Source: an uncultured Opitutia bacterium
GTDB lineage: Bacteria; Verrucomicrobiota; Verrucomicrobiia; Opitutales; Opitutaceae
DNA: 64,000 bases
Assembly: GCA_903827245.1 (NCBI GenBank)
Contig: CAIKHO010000001.1
Location: 41,416 to 105,415, forward strand
Reading direction: 5' to 3'
Shown here: positions 52,970-61,414 of the stretch, piece by piece
Layout of the letters: the number at the start of each line of letters is the position of its first letter
Numbering within the stretch: the first letter of the stretch is position 1
Notes under the pieces: generated by a model
What the model saw: only the letters and a program-made list of their open reading frames with translations
Database searches by the model: none
What the model was told of the DNA's origin: nothing
Program-made: the position numbers and the translations under genes

Positions 52970-53167
52970 ATGTCCATCGAAATCAAGATCCGCAAGAACG
53001 AGCCGATCGACCGTGCGCTCCGCCGCATGAAGAAGAAGCTCGACCGCGAGAACATCATCAAGGGCACGCGCGCCAAGCGCTACTACGAGAAGCCCTGTGA
53101 GAAGCGCCGCCGCAAGGACAAGGTCCAGGCCTTCACCCAGATGCTCCGCCGCCGCTACGCGGAATAA
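52970..53167 (+). CDS. rpsU: 30S ribosomal protein S21
   Basis: 65 residues, basic, with the S21 signature IKIRKNEPIDRALRRMKKKL followed by the KRYYEKPCEKRRRKDK tail. Works in translation initiation near the anti-Shine-Dalgarno of 16S rRNA. I start at ATG 52970, where the conserved sequence begins; a longer frame upstream is not conserved. It has its own terminator. Confidence 0.95.
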   Translation: MSIEIKIRKNEPIDRALRRMKKKLDRENIIKGTRAKRYYEKPCEKRRRKDKVQAFTQMLRRRYAE

Positions 53168-53193
53168 GCTCCCACCTGCCGTCACCCCTTTCG

Positions 53194-53222
53194 AACCGCG
53201 CCCTTCCCGGCGCGGTTTTTTC
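53194..53222 (+). terminator. Rho-independent terminator after rpsU
   Basis: AACCGCGCC (53194-53202) / GGCGCGGTT (53209-53217) with a 6-nt loop and six T. Confidence 0.9.
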
Positions 53223-53250
53223 GTGCAACCGCCCCCGGGATGGCGTCGTA

Positions 53251-54204
53251 ATGGCACTCCCTCGCTTGAAGCCGACCCTCTCCCTTTCGACCAGCTGGTG
53301 TTCCAACCGTCACACGGACGGCTACGCGATGCTGCAGGAAATGGCCGGCCTCGGCTTCGAGTATGTCGAGCTCAGTCACGGCATCCGGATCACCCTCGTG
53401 CCCGGTATCCTGCGGGCGATCGAGGAAGGCGTGGTCAAGGTCGGCTCAGCGCATAATTTCTGCCCGCTGCCGACCGGCATCACGCACGCGGCTCCCAATC
53501 TCTTCGAGCCCTCCGCGCTGGATTCGCGCGAGCACGACCAGTGGCTGCGGCACACCAAGCGCTCGATCGATTTCGCCGCACAGGTGAAGGCGCGCGTGCT
53601 GGTCTGCCACCTCGGCAGTGTCCGTTTTTTCTGGTTCAACCCGGCCGGGGCGCTGGCCCGGTATGCCGAGCACCACCCGGACATGAAAGCGGCCTCGGAC
53701 AAGTCTTACCAGGCGCTGCTGGCGAAATCGCTCGCCCGGCTGCGCAAGCGGATGGGCCCGTTCTGGGACCAGACCAAGGCGAGCGTGAACGAGATCCTGG
53801 CCTACGCCGCCGAGAAAAAAGTGAAGCTCGGCTTCGAGAACCGCGAAAAATTCGAGGAGCTGCCGTTGGACGGGGATTACCCGGCATTCCTGGACGGCCT
53901 GCCGCCGGATGCCTCGGCAGGTTACTGGCACGACACGGGCCATGCGGACATCAAGCAAACCATGGGCCTCCTCGACCACCGGCAGCACCTGCAGAAGATG
54001 GCGCCGCGGCTCATCGGTTTCCACCTGCACGATGTGAACAAGGAAGGCAGGGATCACCAACCGGTCGGATCCGGGGAAATCGACTTCCAGATGGTCAGCG
54101 AGTTCTGGCGCCCCGAGCACCTGCTCGTGATCGAGTTGAGCCCGCGGATCGACGTCGAGGGCGTGATCGCCTCGCGCGACCGCGTGAGAGCGTTAATGGG
54201 GTGA
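53251..54204 (+). CDS. Xylose isomerase-like TIM-barrel protein
   Basis: 317 residues of the AP-endonuclease-2/sugar phosphate isomerase-epimerase superfamily. Barrel strands with likely metal ligands: GFEYVELSHGI (Glu), KVGSAHNFCPLP, VLVCHLGSV, LGFENREKF (Glu), YWHDTGHADI (Asp/His), LIGFHLHDVN (His, Asp) and HLLVIELSPRI (Glu). Substrate unknown. It is convergent with the nucleotidyltransferase-kinase fusion, separated by an inverted repeat, and both look sugar-related. Confidence 0.82.
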   Translation: MALPRLKPTLSLSTSWCSNRHTDGYAMLQEMAGLGFEYVELSHGIRITLVPGILRAIEEGVVKVGSAHNFCPLPTGITHAAPNLFEPSALDSREHDQWLRHTKRSIDFAAQVKARVLVCHLGSVRFFWFNPAGALARYAEHHPDMKAASDKSYQALLAKSLARLRKRMGPFWDQTKASVNEILAYAAEKKVKLGFENREKFEELPLDGDYPAFLDGLPPDASAGYWHDTGHADIKQTMGLLDHRQHLQKMAPRLIGFHLHDVNKEGRDHQPVGSGEIDFQMVSEFWRPEHLLVIELSPRIDVEGVIASRDRVRALMG

Positions 54205-54215
54205 GACAGTTTGAT

Positions 54216-54309
54216 GGTGGAACGCGTTGACCCCAACGCGTTGAAGGTCTCGGTCTACGTTAGATCTGCGACGGAGCCAAACAGCGCGTTGGGGTCAACG
54301 CGCTCCACC
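54216..54309. repeat. GGTGGA-CGCGTTGACCCC-type inverted repeat, copy 2
   Basis: 28-nt arms 54216-54243 and 54282-54309 differ at only a few positions. Same family and length as 46557-46649. It fills the gap between convergent genes; its right arm ends 1 bp before the stop codon at 54311. Confidence 0.92.
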
Positions 54310-54310
54310 C

Positions 54311-55426
54311 TTAATGCGGCGCCACGTAAGGCTCCACCGCGCGGAATCCCGGCAGCTTGCAGGCGGCATCGCGGCCGATCTGGTCGCTGAAGAGGTAGAC
54401 GGCGTAGCCGCCGAAGCCGCCGCCGCAGTATTTCCAGGCCAGGGGATGGCAGCCGGTGAGGGTTTCATGGCGGGCAGCCGCCTGGTCCCCGGGCAGCGGC
54501 GCCATGCCCTCGGCGCGCTGCACCTCGTACGAGGCACGCACGGCACCGCAGAGCAGGAGGTAGTCCTGCTGCCACGCGGCCTGACGGGCAATCCGACTGG
54601 CCTGGACGATGGCATCGTAGTTCCGCGCGCCGTCTGTCAGGTCGGGTGTGCAATGCGGCTGGCCGCTCCAGAAAAGCGCGAGGCGCCCGTGGACGAGCGA
54701 GCCGTCGGTCTTGAGCTCGAGGCTGGGGCGCTGGCCGCTGCGCCAGACGCAGAGGCCGGTTTCGGAGATGATGGCGGGATCCTGCCAGCCGACGCCGAGG
54801 TCGAGCTCCGAGGTCACACCGTCGCGACCGTTGAGCAAGGCCCACGCGCCACTGCCGCCGAGCCCGGCGTTCTGTTCGTAGAGCCACGAACGGAGCGAGA
54901 CCATCGGGGCGATGGCGCAGTTGACCACGTAGCCATCGCCGCGGGAAAACCGCGGCACGTCGAGCCAGCCGCCGGCGAAATCCACCCGCAGCGGCGCCTC
55001 CTGGGGCGCCTGGATCCAGCGGACGATCTGCGTGGTGGAAATCGGGGAGAACTGGGGCGGGGTCTTCGGCAGCACGACATAACGGGCCCCGACCTGAGCG
55101 CAGAGCTCGCGCTTCAGCTTCCCGTATTTGTCGTCCTCGGTCACGGCCAGCACATCGGGCCGCAAGCGCAGGAAGTGCTCCTTGAAATCGAGTCCTTCCT
55201 CCTGGCCGCCGCCGATCACGACCTCGTCGACCGACTCCATCGCAGCCAGCAGGGCCCGCTTATGGTCGTCGGGCAGCGAGCTGCGGCGCTGCTTGTGCAG
55301 CCAGAGCACGTCGGACGAGGCGAAGCAGACCGTCAGGTGATCGCCCTGCGCCCGGGCCTCGCGGAAAAACTGCACGTGGCCGGCATGGAGGATGTCGTAG
55401 CAGCCGGAGACGAAGACGCGCGTCAT
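54311..55426 (-). CDS. Fusion of a RfaE-like nucleotidyltransferase and a GHMP kinase
   Basis: 371 residues. Residues 1-135 are a cytidylyltransferase fold: VFVSGCYDILHAGHVQFF with the HxGH motif (H14, H17), VTEDDKYGK and the ISTT segment (130-133). Residues 146-371 are a compact GHMP kinase: motif 1 LRVDFAGGWLDVP, motif 2 GLGGSGA (188-194) and motif 3 CGGGFGGYA (334-342). It would phosphorylate a sugar and activate it to a nucleotide sugar. HldE fuses the same transferase type to a PfkB-type kinase in the opposite order; this pairing resembles HddA chemistry. Heptose or a related sugar is a guess. Confidence 0.82.
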   Translation of the reverse strand: MTRVFVSGCYDILHAGHVQFFREARAQGDHLTVCFASSDVLWLHKQRRSSLPDDHKRALLAAMESVDEVVIGGGQEEGLDFKEHFLRLRPDVLAVTEDDKYGKLKRELCAQVGARYVVLPKTPPQFSPISTTQIVRWIQAPQEAPLRVDFAGGWLDVPRFSRGDGYVVNCAIAPMVSLRSWLYEQNAGLGGSGAWALLNGRDGVTSELDLGVGWQDPAIISETGLCVWRSGQRPSLELKTDGSLVHGRLALFWSGQPHCTPDLTDGARNYDAIVQASRIARQAAWQQDYLLLCGAVRASYEVQRAEGMAPLPGDQAAARHETLTGCHPLAWKYCGGGFGGYAVYLFSDQIGRDAACKLPGFRAVEPYVAPH

Positions 55427-55530
55427 GGGAGGGGATTTATAGCCGAGGGCGGGGGTTGAAAGTCAAAGGTTGAAAGTGGCCGGCCGCGGGTCGTGTCTTG
55501 ATTTCGTTGGTTTGGTTTAAAATCTTTCTC

Positions 55531-55590
55531 GTTCTCTTTCTCGTTCCTCGTTCTCGGATTGGTGTTCGATGGAGGAACGAGAAAGAGAAC
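55531..55590. repeat. CT-rich perfect inverted repeat
   Basis: GTTCTCTTTCTCGTTCCTC (55531-55549) and its exact inverse (55572-55590), 19-bp arms with a 22-bp centre; CGAGAACGATT strings follow. In the gap after mutY and before the fusion gene start; no gene in 55427-55665. Confidence 0.88.
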
Positions 55591-55665
55591 GAAGAACGAG
55601 AACGATTGGATAGGGCAGCCTGGGAAACCGGCCCTTATTAAATGGCGTGACCGGAGTGACCGGCC

Positions 55666-56721
55666 TCAGCCGCCAGCCCGGGATCGCGTGCCCAGCAGTT
55701 CCCCGATCCAGCGCCGGTGGGGACCGGAGAGGGTGATGGCCTCGAGCTTTGTCCGCGGAACCCAGACGAGATCCGGCCCCATTTTCCCGTGCGGAGCTGG
55801 GACCGCGTAGATCGACTCGGTGATCTGGAACCGCGTGATGCTGCGTTTTTTTGTGGCGAGCAACCGGCCGGCGGCGACCTGCGTTTCGTTGAACCCGGCC
55901 TGTTCGGCGGTGGGCAGCTCGTGCTGGCTGGCGAGGCGGCGTGCGCTGCTCGCGGCGCGGTGCAGCAGAAGTGAGCCCCTGCGCTCGCACCACACGCGGG
56001 TGACGGCGCGTTGTTCGATCTTCTTCGGCGTCAAATGCGGATAGGCCACGGGATCGCCTTCCCGGCGGGCGGCGCAAAACGTCAGCACCGGACAGACGGT
56101 GCAGAGCGGGTTCTGGCGCAGGCAGACGGTGGCGCCCAGTTCCATCATGGCCTGGTTGTGGTCGCCGGGGGCTTGGGCGGGCAACAGAGCCTCGGCCAGC
56201 AGGGTGAAAGTTTTGGCCGCCGTGGCGCTGTCGCGAAACTCGGTGCCGTCGGCGGTGAGCCGCGCGAGGATGCGCACGACATTGCCATCGACACACGCGG
56301 CGGGCGCCCCGAAGGCGATGCTCGTGATGGCCGCCGCTGTGTATGGACCCACGCCCGGCAGTTCCTGCCAGGCCTCCGGGGTGCGCGGCGGTTCGGGGCG
56401 CGCGGCGATTTCCCTCGCCAGCCGGTGCAGGTTGCGCGCGCGGGAGTAGTAGCCGAGGCCCTCCCAGAGTTTGAGCACGCGCGCCTCGGAGGCCACGGCC
56501 AGCGCGGCGAAGCCGGGTAGTTCCTCCATCCAGCGGGCGAAATAGGGCAGGGCGGTCTTGATCTGGGTCTGCTGGAGCATGAACTCGCTGACGACCGTCC
56601 CGTAGAGCGACGGGGATTCGCGCCAGGGCAGCCGGCGCGCGTGCCCGCGGTACCAGCCGAGCAGCGCGGATTGAAAACCGACCTTGGCGGCGACGAGGGA
56701 GGTTGGGGAAGGTTGGGCCAC
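55666..56721 (-). CDS. mutY: A/G-specific adenine glycosylase MutY
   Basis: Removes adenine opposite 8-oxoguanine. From GTG 56721 it has 351 residues. Catalytic Glu in VSEFMLQQTQI, helix-hairpin-helix LPGVGPYTAAAI, catalytic Asp in CVDGNVVRIL, the Fe-S cysteines C-x6-C-x2-C-x5-C (VCLRQNPLCTVCPVLTFC) and a C-terminal Nudix-like domain for 8-oxoG recognition. The frame is open 42 codons further upstream, but that part is repeat-like sequence (CCACGAAGAGCCACGAG...), so the start is uncertain. Confidence 0.93.
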   Translation of the reverse strand: MAQPSPTSLVAAKVGFQSALLGWYRGHARRLPWRESPSLYGTVVSEFMLQQTQIKTALPYFARWMEELPGFAALAVASEARVLKLWEGLGYYSRARNLHRLAREIAARPEPPRTPEAWQELPGVGPYTAAAITSIAFGAPAACVDGNVVRILARLTADGTEFRDSATAAKTFTLLAEALLPAQAPGDHNQAMMELGATVCLRQNPLCTVCPVLTFCAARREGDPVAYPHLTPKKIEQRAVTRVWCERRGSLLLHRAASSARRLASQHELPTAEQAGFNETQVAAGRLLATKKRSITRFQITESIYAVPAPHGKMGPDLVWVPRTKLEAITLSGPHRRWIGELLGTRSRAGG

Positions 56722-57015
56722 GAAGAGCCACGAGAAGACACAAAAGCCGGCCAAGCTGAAGCCTGCGGTTTTTTGGGCCGTGTTCCATTTCGGTAGGGCG
56801 GCGACGTCCACCTTCGCCTGCCCTACGGCGGACTGGCCGCTCGCCACCGGGAACGTCGTTGGGATCCAGACGGAGCCAGTCGTTGCCGTGCAGGCCCTGT
56901 CCGTGTGCCCGGCGCGGAACGGAGTCCGCGCCCTACCACGCGCATGCGCGATGAAATGCGGTCAGGCGGTGATTTTTCGTGTGTTCTTGGGCCTTTTTGT
57001 GGCCATCTAGTCCCC
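56722..57015. other. Repeat-rich gap between mutY and rnhC
   Basis: 294 bp without a convincing gene. Inverted strings GGCCACGAAGAGCCACGAGA (from 56716) and ...TTCTTGGGCCTTTTTGTGGCC (ending 57004) face each other across the gap, and CGGTAGGGCGG (about 56801) faces CCTGCCCTACGG (about 56818). The right arm ends 11 bp before the rnhC ATG. The divergent promoters must lie inside or have been displaced by the repeats. Confidence 0.5.
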
Positions 57016-58029
57016 ATGCCCAAAAAGCCCGACGCGGACGACGATCAGCCGAAGAAGCTGTCGTCCTACACCGTGAAGCTCGACGCCGCCCAGATGGACA
57101 AGCTGCGGGCCATCTGTGAGGCGCGCAACTGGATGCCCTTCGAGGTCGCGTACGCGCAGTTCGCCTTCAAGGCCGACCACCTGAAGCTGAACGTCACCGC
57201 CTACACGAGCGGCAAGGCCGTGATCGCCGGGAAGGGCACCGAGGATTTCGTGCGCGACACCCTTGAGCCGGAGGTGATCGGCGCGGCCCGGCTCGGCTAC
57301 GACGAAGTGCTGCACCCCGACTGGTTCGAGTCGCACGCGGGGCTCGACGAGAGCGGCAAGGGCGACTTTTTCGGGCCAGTGGTCGCGGCGACCGTCATTG
57401 CGGACAAGTCCGCCATCGAGGCCTGGCGCAAGGCCGGCGTGCAGGACTCGAAGAAGATCGCCGAGACGCAGATCATCCGGCTGGACAAGCTCATCCGCGC
57501 GACGCACGGCGCGGCGGTGAAGACCTGCCTGTGCGGCATGACGCGTTACAACGAGATCATGCTGCGGTCCGACGCCAACCTGAACCGCCTGCTGGCCTGG
57601 CAGCATGCCATGGCGCTGGAGCAGGCGCTCAACCAGAAGTGGGTGCCATGGGGCCTGCTGGACCAGTTCACGAAGCAGCCGCTGGTGCAACGCGAGCTGG
57701 CGAAGAAAAACATCAAGAACTTCGACCTCCGCATGCGCACCAAGGCGGAGGAGGACCCGGTGGTCGCGGCGGCGTCGGTGGTCGCGCGCGCGGAGTTCGT
57801 GCGGCAGATGCACACGCTCTCGAAGAAGTTCGGGGCGAAGCTCCAGAAGGGCGCCGGCCCGCTGGTGAAGGAGCAGGCGCACCAGATCATCGGGCGGTTC
57901 GGCGCGCGGGCGCTCGGCGAGTTCGCGAAGCTGCATTTCCGCACCGCCTACGAGGTGGTATCGGCCGCCGGCAAGCTCGACGAGCTGCCGCTGCCCCCGC
58001 CGCGGGAGAAGACCGACTGGGAATACTGA
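57016..58029 (+). CDS. rnhC: Ribonuclease HIII
   Basis: 337 residues. N-terminal TBP-like RNA/DNA-hybrid binding domain (about 15-95; SSYTVKLDAAQMDKLRAI) and a type 2 RNase H domain. Active-site acids D111 and E112 in GLDESGKGDFFGPVV, an Asp in LLDQFT and one in EEDPVVAAASVVAR. The DESGKGD form (rather than DEAGRG) marks HIII. Cleaves RNA in RNA/DNA hybrids. Followed 7 bp later by rnhB. Confidence 0.95.
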   Translation: MPKKPDADDDQPKKLSSYTVKLDAAQMDKLRAICEARNWMPFEVAYAQFAFKADHLKLNVTAYTSGKAVIAGKGTEDFVRDTLEPEVIGAARLGYDEVLHPDWFESHAGLDESGKGDFFGPVVAATVIADKSAIEAWRKAGVQDSKKIAETQIIRLDKLIRATHGAAVKTCLCGMTRYNEIMLRSDANLNRLLAWQHAMALEQALNQKWVPWGLLDQFTKQPLVQRELAKKNIKNFDLRMRTKAEEDPVVAAASVVARAEFVRQMHTLSKKFGAKLQKGAGPLVKEQAHQIIGRFGARALGEFAKLHFRTAYEVVSAAGKLDELPLPPPREKTDWEY

Positions 58030-58036
58030 GCCGGAC

Positions 58037-58795
58037 ATGCCGAAACGCCGCCAGCTTCGCGGGTTCGACCTCCGGCAGATCGAGGGGGTGGCCGAGCTCA
58101 TCGGCGTGGACGAGGCCGGCCGTGGCGCGCTGGCCGGGCCGGTGGTGGCGGGCGCGGTGCTCGTGACGAAGGAATTCCTCGAGGGCCGCTGGGCACTCGC
58201 GAAGGCGGGGCGGGTGAATGACTCGAAGCAGCTCACCGCGGCGGAGCGCGACGAGCTGTGGTTCGAGTTCGAGACCCTCGCGGGGCAGGGGCAGATCCAC
58301 GCGCAATTCGGCATCGCGGAGGTCGAGGAAATTGAGCGGTTCAACATCCTCGGGGCGACGAAGCTCGCGATGCGCCGCGCGCTCGAGGGGATTTACGCCT
58401 CCGGGGCTTTTGAGCAAAAGACCGAGCCAGACCTGTTCGCCACGGCGGAGACGATCGCGAATTTTCAGCCCACGGTCTCGTGCCGCGTGCTCGTCGACGG
58501 GCTGCCCCTGCGCAATTTCCCGTATCCCCACACCGGCGTGGTGAAGGGCGATGCGCGCTCGCTGTGCATCGCGATGGCGTCGATCATCGCGAAGGTCACG
58601 CGGGACCGGCTGATGAACGGGCTCGACGGGAAATTTCCCGGCTACGGTTTCGCCCAGCACAAGGGTTACGGCACCGAGGAGCACCGCGAGGCCGTGCTGC
58701 GGCTCGGCCGTAGTCCGCAGCACCGCGAGCTTTTCCTCCGCAAGCTCCTCGCGGGCCGGGTGGACCCGGCGCAGATGGATTTTTTGGGAGAGTAG
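58037..58795 (+). CDS. rnhB: Ribonuclease HII
   Basis: 252 residues. Motifs GVDEAGRGALAGPVVAGAVL, NDSKQLTAAERDEL, a VDGLPL Asp and SIIAKVTRDRLM, then YGFAQHKGYGTEEH, are diagnostic. HII removes single ribonucleotides from DNA. A moderately longer loop lies at about 115-145. Operon with rnhC. Confidence 0.96.
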   Translation: MPKRRQLRGFDLRQIEGVAELIGVDEAGRGALAGPVVAGAVLVTKEFLEGRWALAKAGRVNDSKQLTAAERDELWFEFETLAGQGQIHAQFGIAEVEEIERFNILGATKLAMRRALEGIYASGAFEQKTEPDLFATAETIANFQPTVSCRVLVDGLPLRNFPYPHTGVVKGDARSLCIAMASIIAKVTRDRLMNGLDGKFPGYGFAQHKGYGTEEHREAVLRLGRSPQHRELFLRKLLAGRVDPAQMDFLGE

Positions 58796-58820
58796 GGTGG
58801 GCGGTTCGCCCGGGCTGGAA

Positions 58821-58865
58821 ATCGTTCTCGGTTTGATCGGCAGCGAGAACGATAACGAGAACGAT
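58821..58865. repeat. ATCGTTCTCG inverted repeat
   Basis: ATCGTTCTCG (58821-58830) and two inverse copies CGAGAACGAT (58844-58853 and 58856-58865). The same 10-mer family appears after the CT-rich repeat near 55600. Confidence 0.75.
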
Positions 58866-58920
58866 GGTAGCAGCCCCGCCGGCGTTGACCCCCGCTGCGC
58901 CTCCGTCATAACGCGGACCC

Positions 58921-60105
58921 ATGGCCGGCAAGAAAAACTCCTCGCTCGACCGCGTGCTGGGCCGTCTCGACACGCTGGACTCGGTCAACCTGGCCAATCT
59001 CGTGCAGCGGCTGGCGCGCGAGCGCGGCCTGTTCGAGGAGATCTTCAACACCCTGCAGGAGGGCGTGCTCGTCATCAATTCCGACGGGGTCATCGACTAC
59101 GCGAACGCCGCGGCCCACCGCCTGATCGGCCTCGGGACCGAAGACGGTCTCATCGGCCAGACGCTCTGGCGTCTCGTCCCCGGCCTGCGTCCGTCGCTGG
59201 ATGCCGCGCTCGACGAGGAGGACGGGGCCGCGGCGCCATCCGTCGTGGCGCGGGAGTTCGAGCTCACCTACCCGGAGCCGCGCACCGTGCGCCTCTACAT
59301 GGTGCCGTTTCGCGGCGAGAACCGCCGTTCCGCCCAGCGCTTCGCGGTCATTCTCACCGACGTCACGAAGGACAAGCAGTCCACCGAGCAGCGGATCGAG
59401 GACGAGCGCACCTCCTCCATCCTGCTGCTGGCCGCCGGCGTGGCGCACGAGCTGGGCAACCCGCTCAATTCGCTCACGATCCATCTCCAGCTGATCGAGC
59501 GCAAATTGAAGAAGATCAAGGCCACCCAGGAGACCGGCGCGCTGGCGGATTCGCTCCGCGTCTGCCGGGCGGAGGTGCAGCGGCTGGACGGCATCATCGG
59601 GAATTTTCTCGAGGCCATCCGGCCGCGCCCGCCCGACCTCGCCGAGGTCAACCTCGCGGAAGTGCTGGCCGAGGTGCTGGGTTTCCAGCAGCGGGAATTT
59701 GCGGACCGGGGCCTCGTGGTCGAGGCCGAGACGCCGGACTCGCTGCCCTCCGTCATGGCGGACCGCAACCAGCTCAAGCAGGTCTTCTTCAACATCACGA
59801 AGAACGCGATGGAGGCGATGCAGCCGGGCGGGAGGCTGAAGATCAGGTCGCGCGCCGATGACGACTCGGTGTTCCTGCTGTTTGGCGACAGCGGGGCGGG
59901 CATCCGGCAGGAAGACCTCGGCCGGCTGTTCCAGCCCTACCACACCACGAAGGCGGGCGGGCACGGGTTGGGACTGATGATCGTGCAGCGCATCATGCGG
60001 GAGCACGGCGGCCAGGTGGGCATCGAGAGCAAGGAGGGCGTCGGCACGATCGTGACCCTCCAGTTTCCGCGCAAGGACCGGCGGGTGCGGATGCTCGGGA
60101 GCTGA
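58921..60105 (+). CDS. Cytoplasmic PAS histidine kinase, NtrB-like
   Basis: 394 residues, no membrane helix. A PAS domain (about 37-150; EGVLVINSDGVIDYANAAAH) precedes a HisKA region with His176 in AGVAHELGNPLNSL and an HATPase domain (NITKNAMEAMQPGG, GDSGAGI, GGHGLGLMIVQRIM). The HELGNPL form is the NtrB/AtoS type that usually works with sigma-54 activators; the best candidate partner is the NtrC-like regulator at 62484, 2.4 kb downstream. Confidence 0.92.
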   Translation: MAGKKNSSLDRVLGRLDTLDSVNLANLVQRLARERGLFEEIFNTLQEGVLVINSDGVIDYANAAAHRLIGLGTEDGLIGQTLWRLVPGLRPSLDAALDEEDGAAAPSVVAREFELTYPEPRTVRLYMVPFRGENRRSAQRFAVILTDVTKDKQSTEQRIEDERTSSILLLAAGVAHELGNPLNSLTIHLQLIERKLKKIKATQETGALADSLRVCRAEVQRLDGIIGNFLEAIRPRPPDLAEVNLAEVLAEVLGFQQREFADRGLVVEAETPDSLPSVMADRNQLKQVFFNITKNAMEAMQPGGRLKIRSRADDDSVFLLFGDSGAGIRQEDLGRLFQPYHTTKAGGHGLGLMIVQRIMREHGGQVGIESKEGVGTIVTLQFPRKDRRVRMLGS

Positions 60106-60119
60106 CGGCCGGCGCAGCC

Positions 60120-60755
60120 TTACTCCCTTTTCCCGCCCGTGGTGAAGAGACTCTTGACCAGCACCACTTGGGACTCGGTCTTCCCGCCGTAACGCAGCGC
60201 GAGCTTCACGGGAATCTCCGCGCTCGTGGCCCCGAGCTGCGAATTCATCGCGTCGGGTTCCGCGGATTTTTCCGGTCCGATCATCAGGTGGTCGGGCTGG
60301 ACCGCGAAATTGCCCAGGTCCGAGTTCAGCTCGACGATTTCAACCTCGATGGGCTGCTTGGTCTGGTTGGCGAGACTGAGCCTAAGTGTGACGGGGGGCA
60401 CGGGACTGCCCCTGACCTGCAGGGCCATGATCTTGCCCATGGCCTCGGCATAGTCCTTGTCCTCCGGCTCCGGCAGGTAGATCTGGGCCGTCTCGTCCTT
60501 GTCCAGGAGGGCGCGATCGCCCCTCCCGCCCATGCCGCGTTCAAAGCCGCGGCTGACGATCAGGGTCGCGACGATCTGGCCGTCGAAAAACCGGCCCTCG
60601 CCCTTCATGGCGATCGGCCGCGGGGCCGAGAGGGAGGCCAGGGTCGGCGGCGGCGTCCGGGACGGCCCGCTGCAGGCGGCGAGGGCCGCGGCCAGCAGGA
60701 ATCCGGCACAGAAACGGGCGATGGGACGGAGAACCGAGAAACGGACTTGTGTCAT
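60120..60755 (-). CDS. Putative lipoprotein of unknown function
   Basis: 211 residues. Signal peptide with lipobox LAAC (about Cys28), then a mainly beta protein (ALRYGGKTESQVVLV; VTLRLSLANQTKQPIEVEIV) that resembles immunoglobulin-like domains. No known motif. It lies opposite to its neighbours, between the kinase and the sigma factor, and its start overlaps the upstream region of the sigma gene. Confidence 0.7.
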   Translation of the reverse strand: MTQVRFSVLRPIARFCAGFLLAAALAACSGPSRTPPPTLASLSAPRPIAMKGEGRFFDGQIVATLIVSRGFERGMGGRGDRALLDKDETAQIYLPEPEDKDYAEAMGKIMALQVRGSPVPPVTLRLSLANQTKQPIEVEIVELNSDLGNFAVQPDHLMIGPEKSAEPDAMNSQLGATSAEIPVKLALRYGGKTESQVVLVKSLFTTGGKRE

Positions 60756-60781
60756 GGGTTTGGGTATGGCCCCATTGTCAG

Positions 60782-61414
60782 ATGGAAGGGTTCAACACGG
60801 CTAGCAAAAACCCTGCAACTCACGGCCTTATTTTCCGTCAGGCCGCACAGCCATGTTCACGTCCGGACACATCCGAAACCGCAGCGCCGCTGGCCGACCT
60901 GGTGCGGCGGGCGCAAAAGGGGGAGGAAGCGGCCCAGCGCGCGCTCATCCTGGCCTATCAGCGCCGCGTGGCCGGGTTCATCTACGCCATTGCGGGCCGG
61001 AGCGACTCGATCGAAGACTTGGCGCAGACCGTCTTCATCAAGATGGTGCGCGGGCTCGAGCGCTTGCACGACCCGGCGCAATTCGAGGCTTGGCTCTTCC
61101 GCCTCGCGCGCAACGCCTGCATCGATTACCTGCGCCGGCAGCGGTTGCGGCGGATCTTTACCCCCTTCATCGCGGAGCACACGGACATTCCCGAGCCGCC
61201 CGGGGCGGTCGACACGGAGGAATTGGACGCGTTGCGCCATGCCCTTTCGCGCCTGCGGCCGGCGGACCGGGCGCTCCTCGCTCTGGCCCAGGAGGGTCGC
61301 AGCCAGGCCGAGATGGCGAAGATCACCGGCACGAGCGTGGTGGTCATCAAGGCGCGCCTGCACCGCGCGCGGGAACGTTTGCGGGAATATTACCAACCAC
61401 ACCATGAAACCTGA
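60782..61414 (+). CDS. ECF-type RNA polymerase sigma factor
   Basis: 210 residues from ATG 60782. Region 2 (LILAYQRRVAGFIYAIAGRS, SIEDLAQTVFIKMVRGLERL, FEAWLFRLARNACIDYLRRQ) and region 4 (LRPADRALLALAQEGRSQAE followed by MAKITGTSVVVIKARLHRAR) are clear. The first 45 residues are outside the sigma fold, so a later start is possible. Its 3' end overlaps the next gene by 11 bp, the usual arrangement of sigma and anti-sigma. Confidence 0.9.
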   Translation: MEGFNTASKNPATHGLIFRQAAQPCSRPDTSETAAPLADLVRRAQKGEEAAQRALILAYQRRVAGFIYAIAGRSDSIEDLAQTVFIKMVRGLERLHDPAQFEAWLFRLARNACIDYLRRQRLRRIFTPFIAEHTDIPEPPGAVDTEELDALRHALSRLRPADRALLALAQEGRSQAEMAKITGTSVVVIKARLHRARERLREYYQPHHET

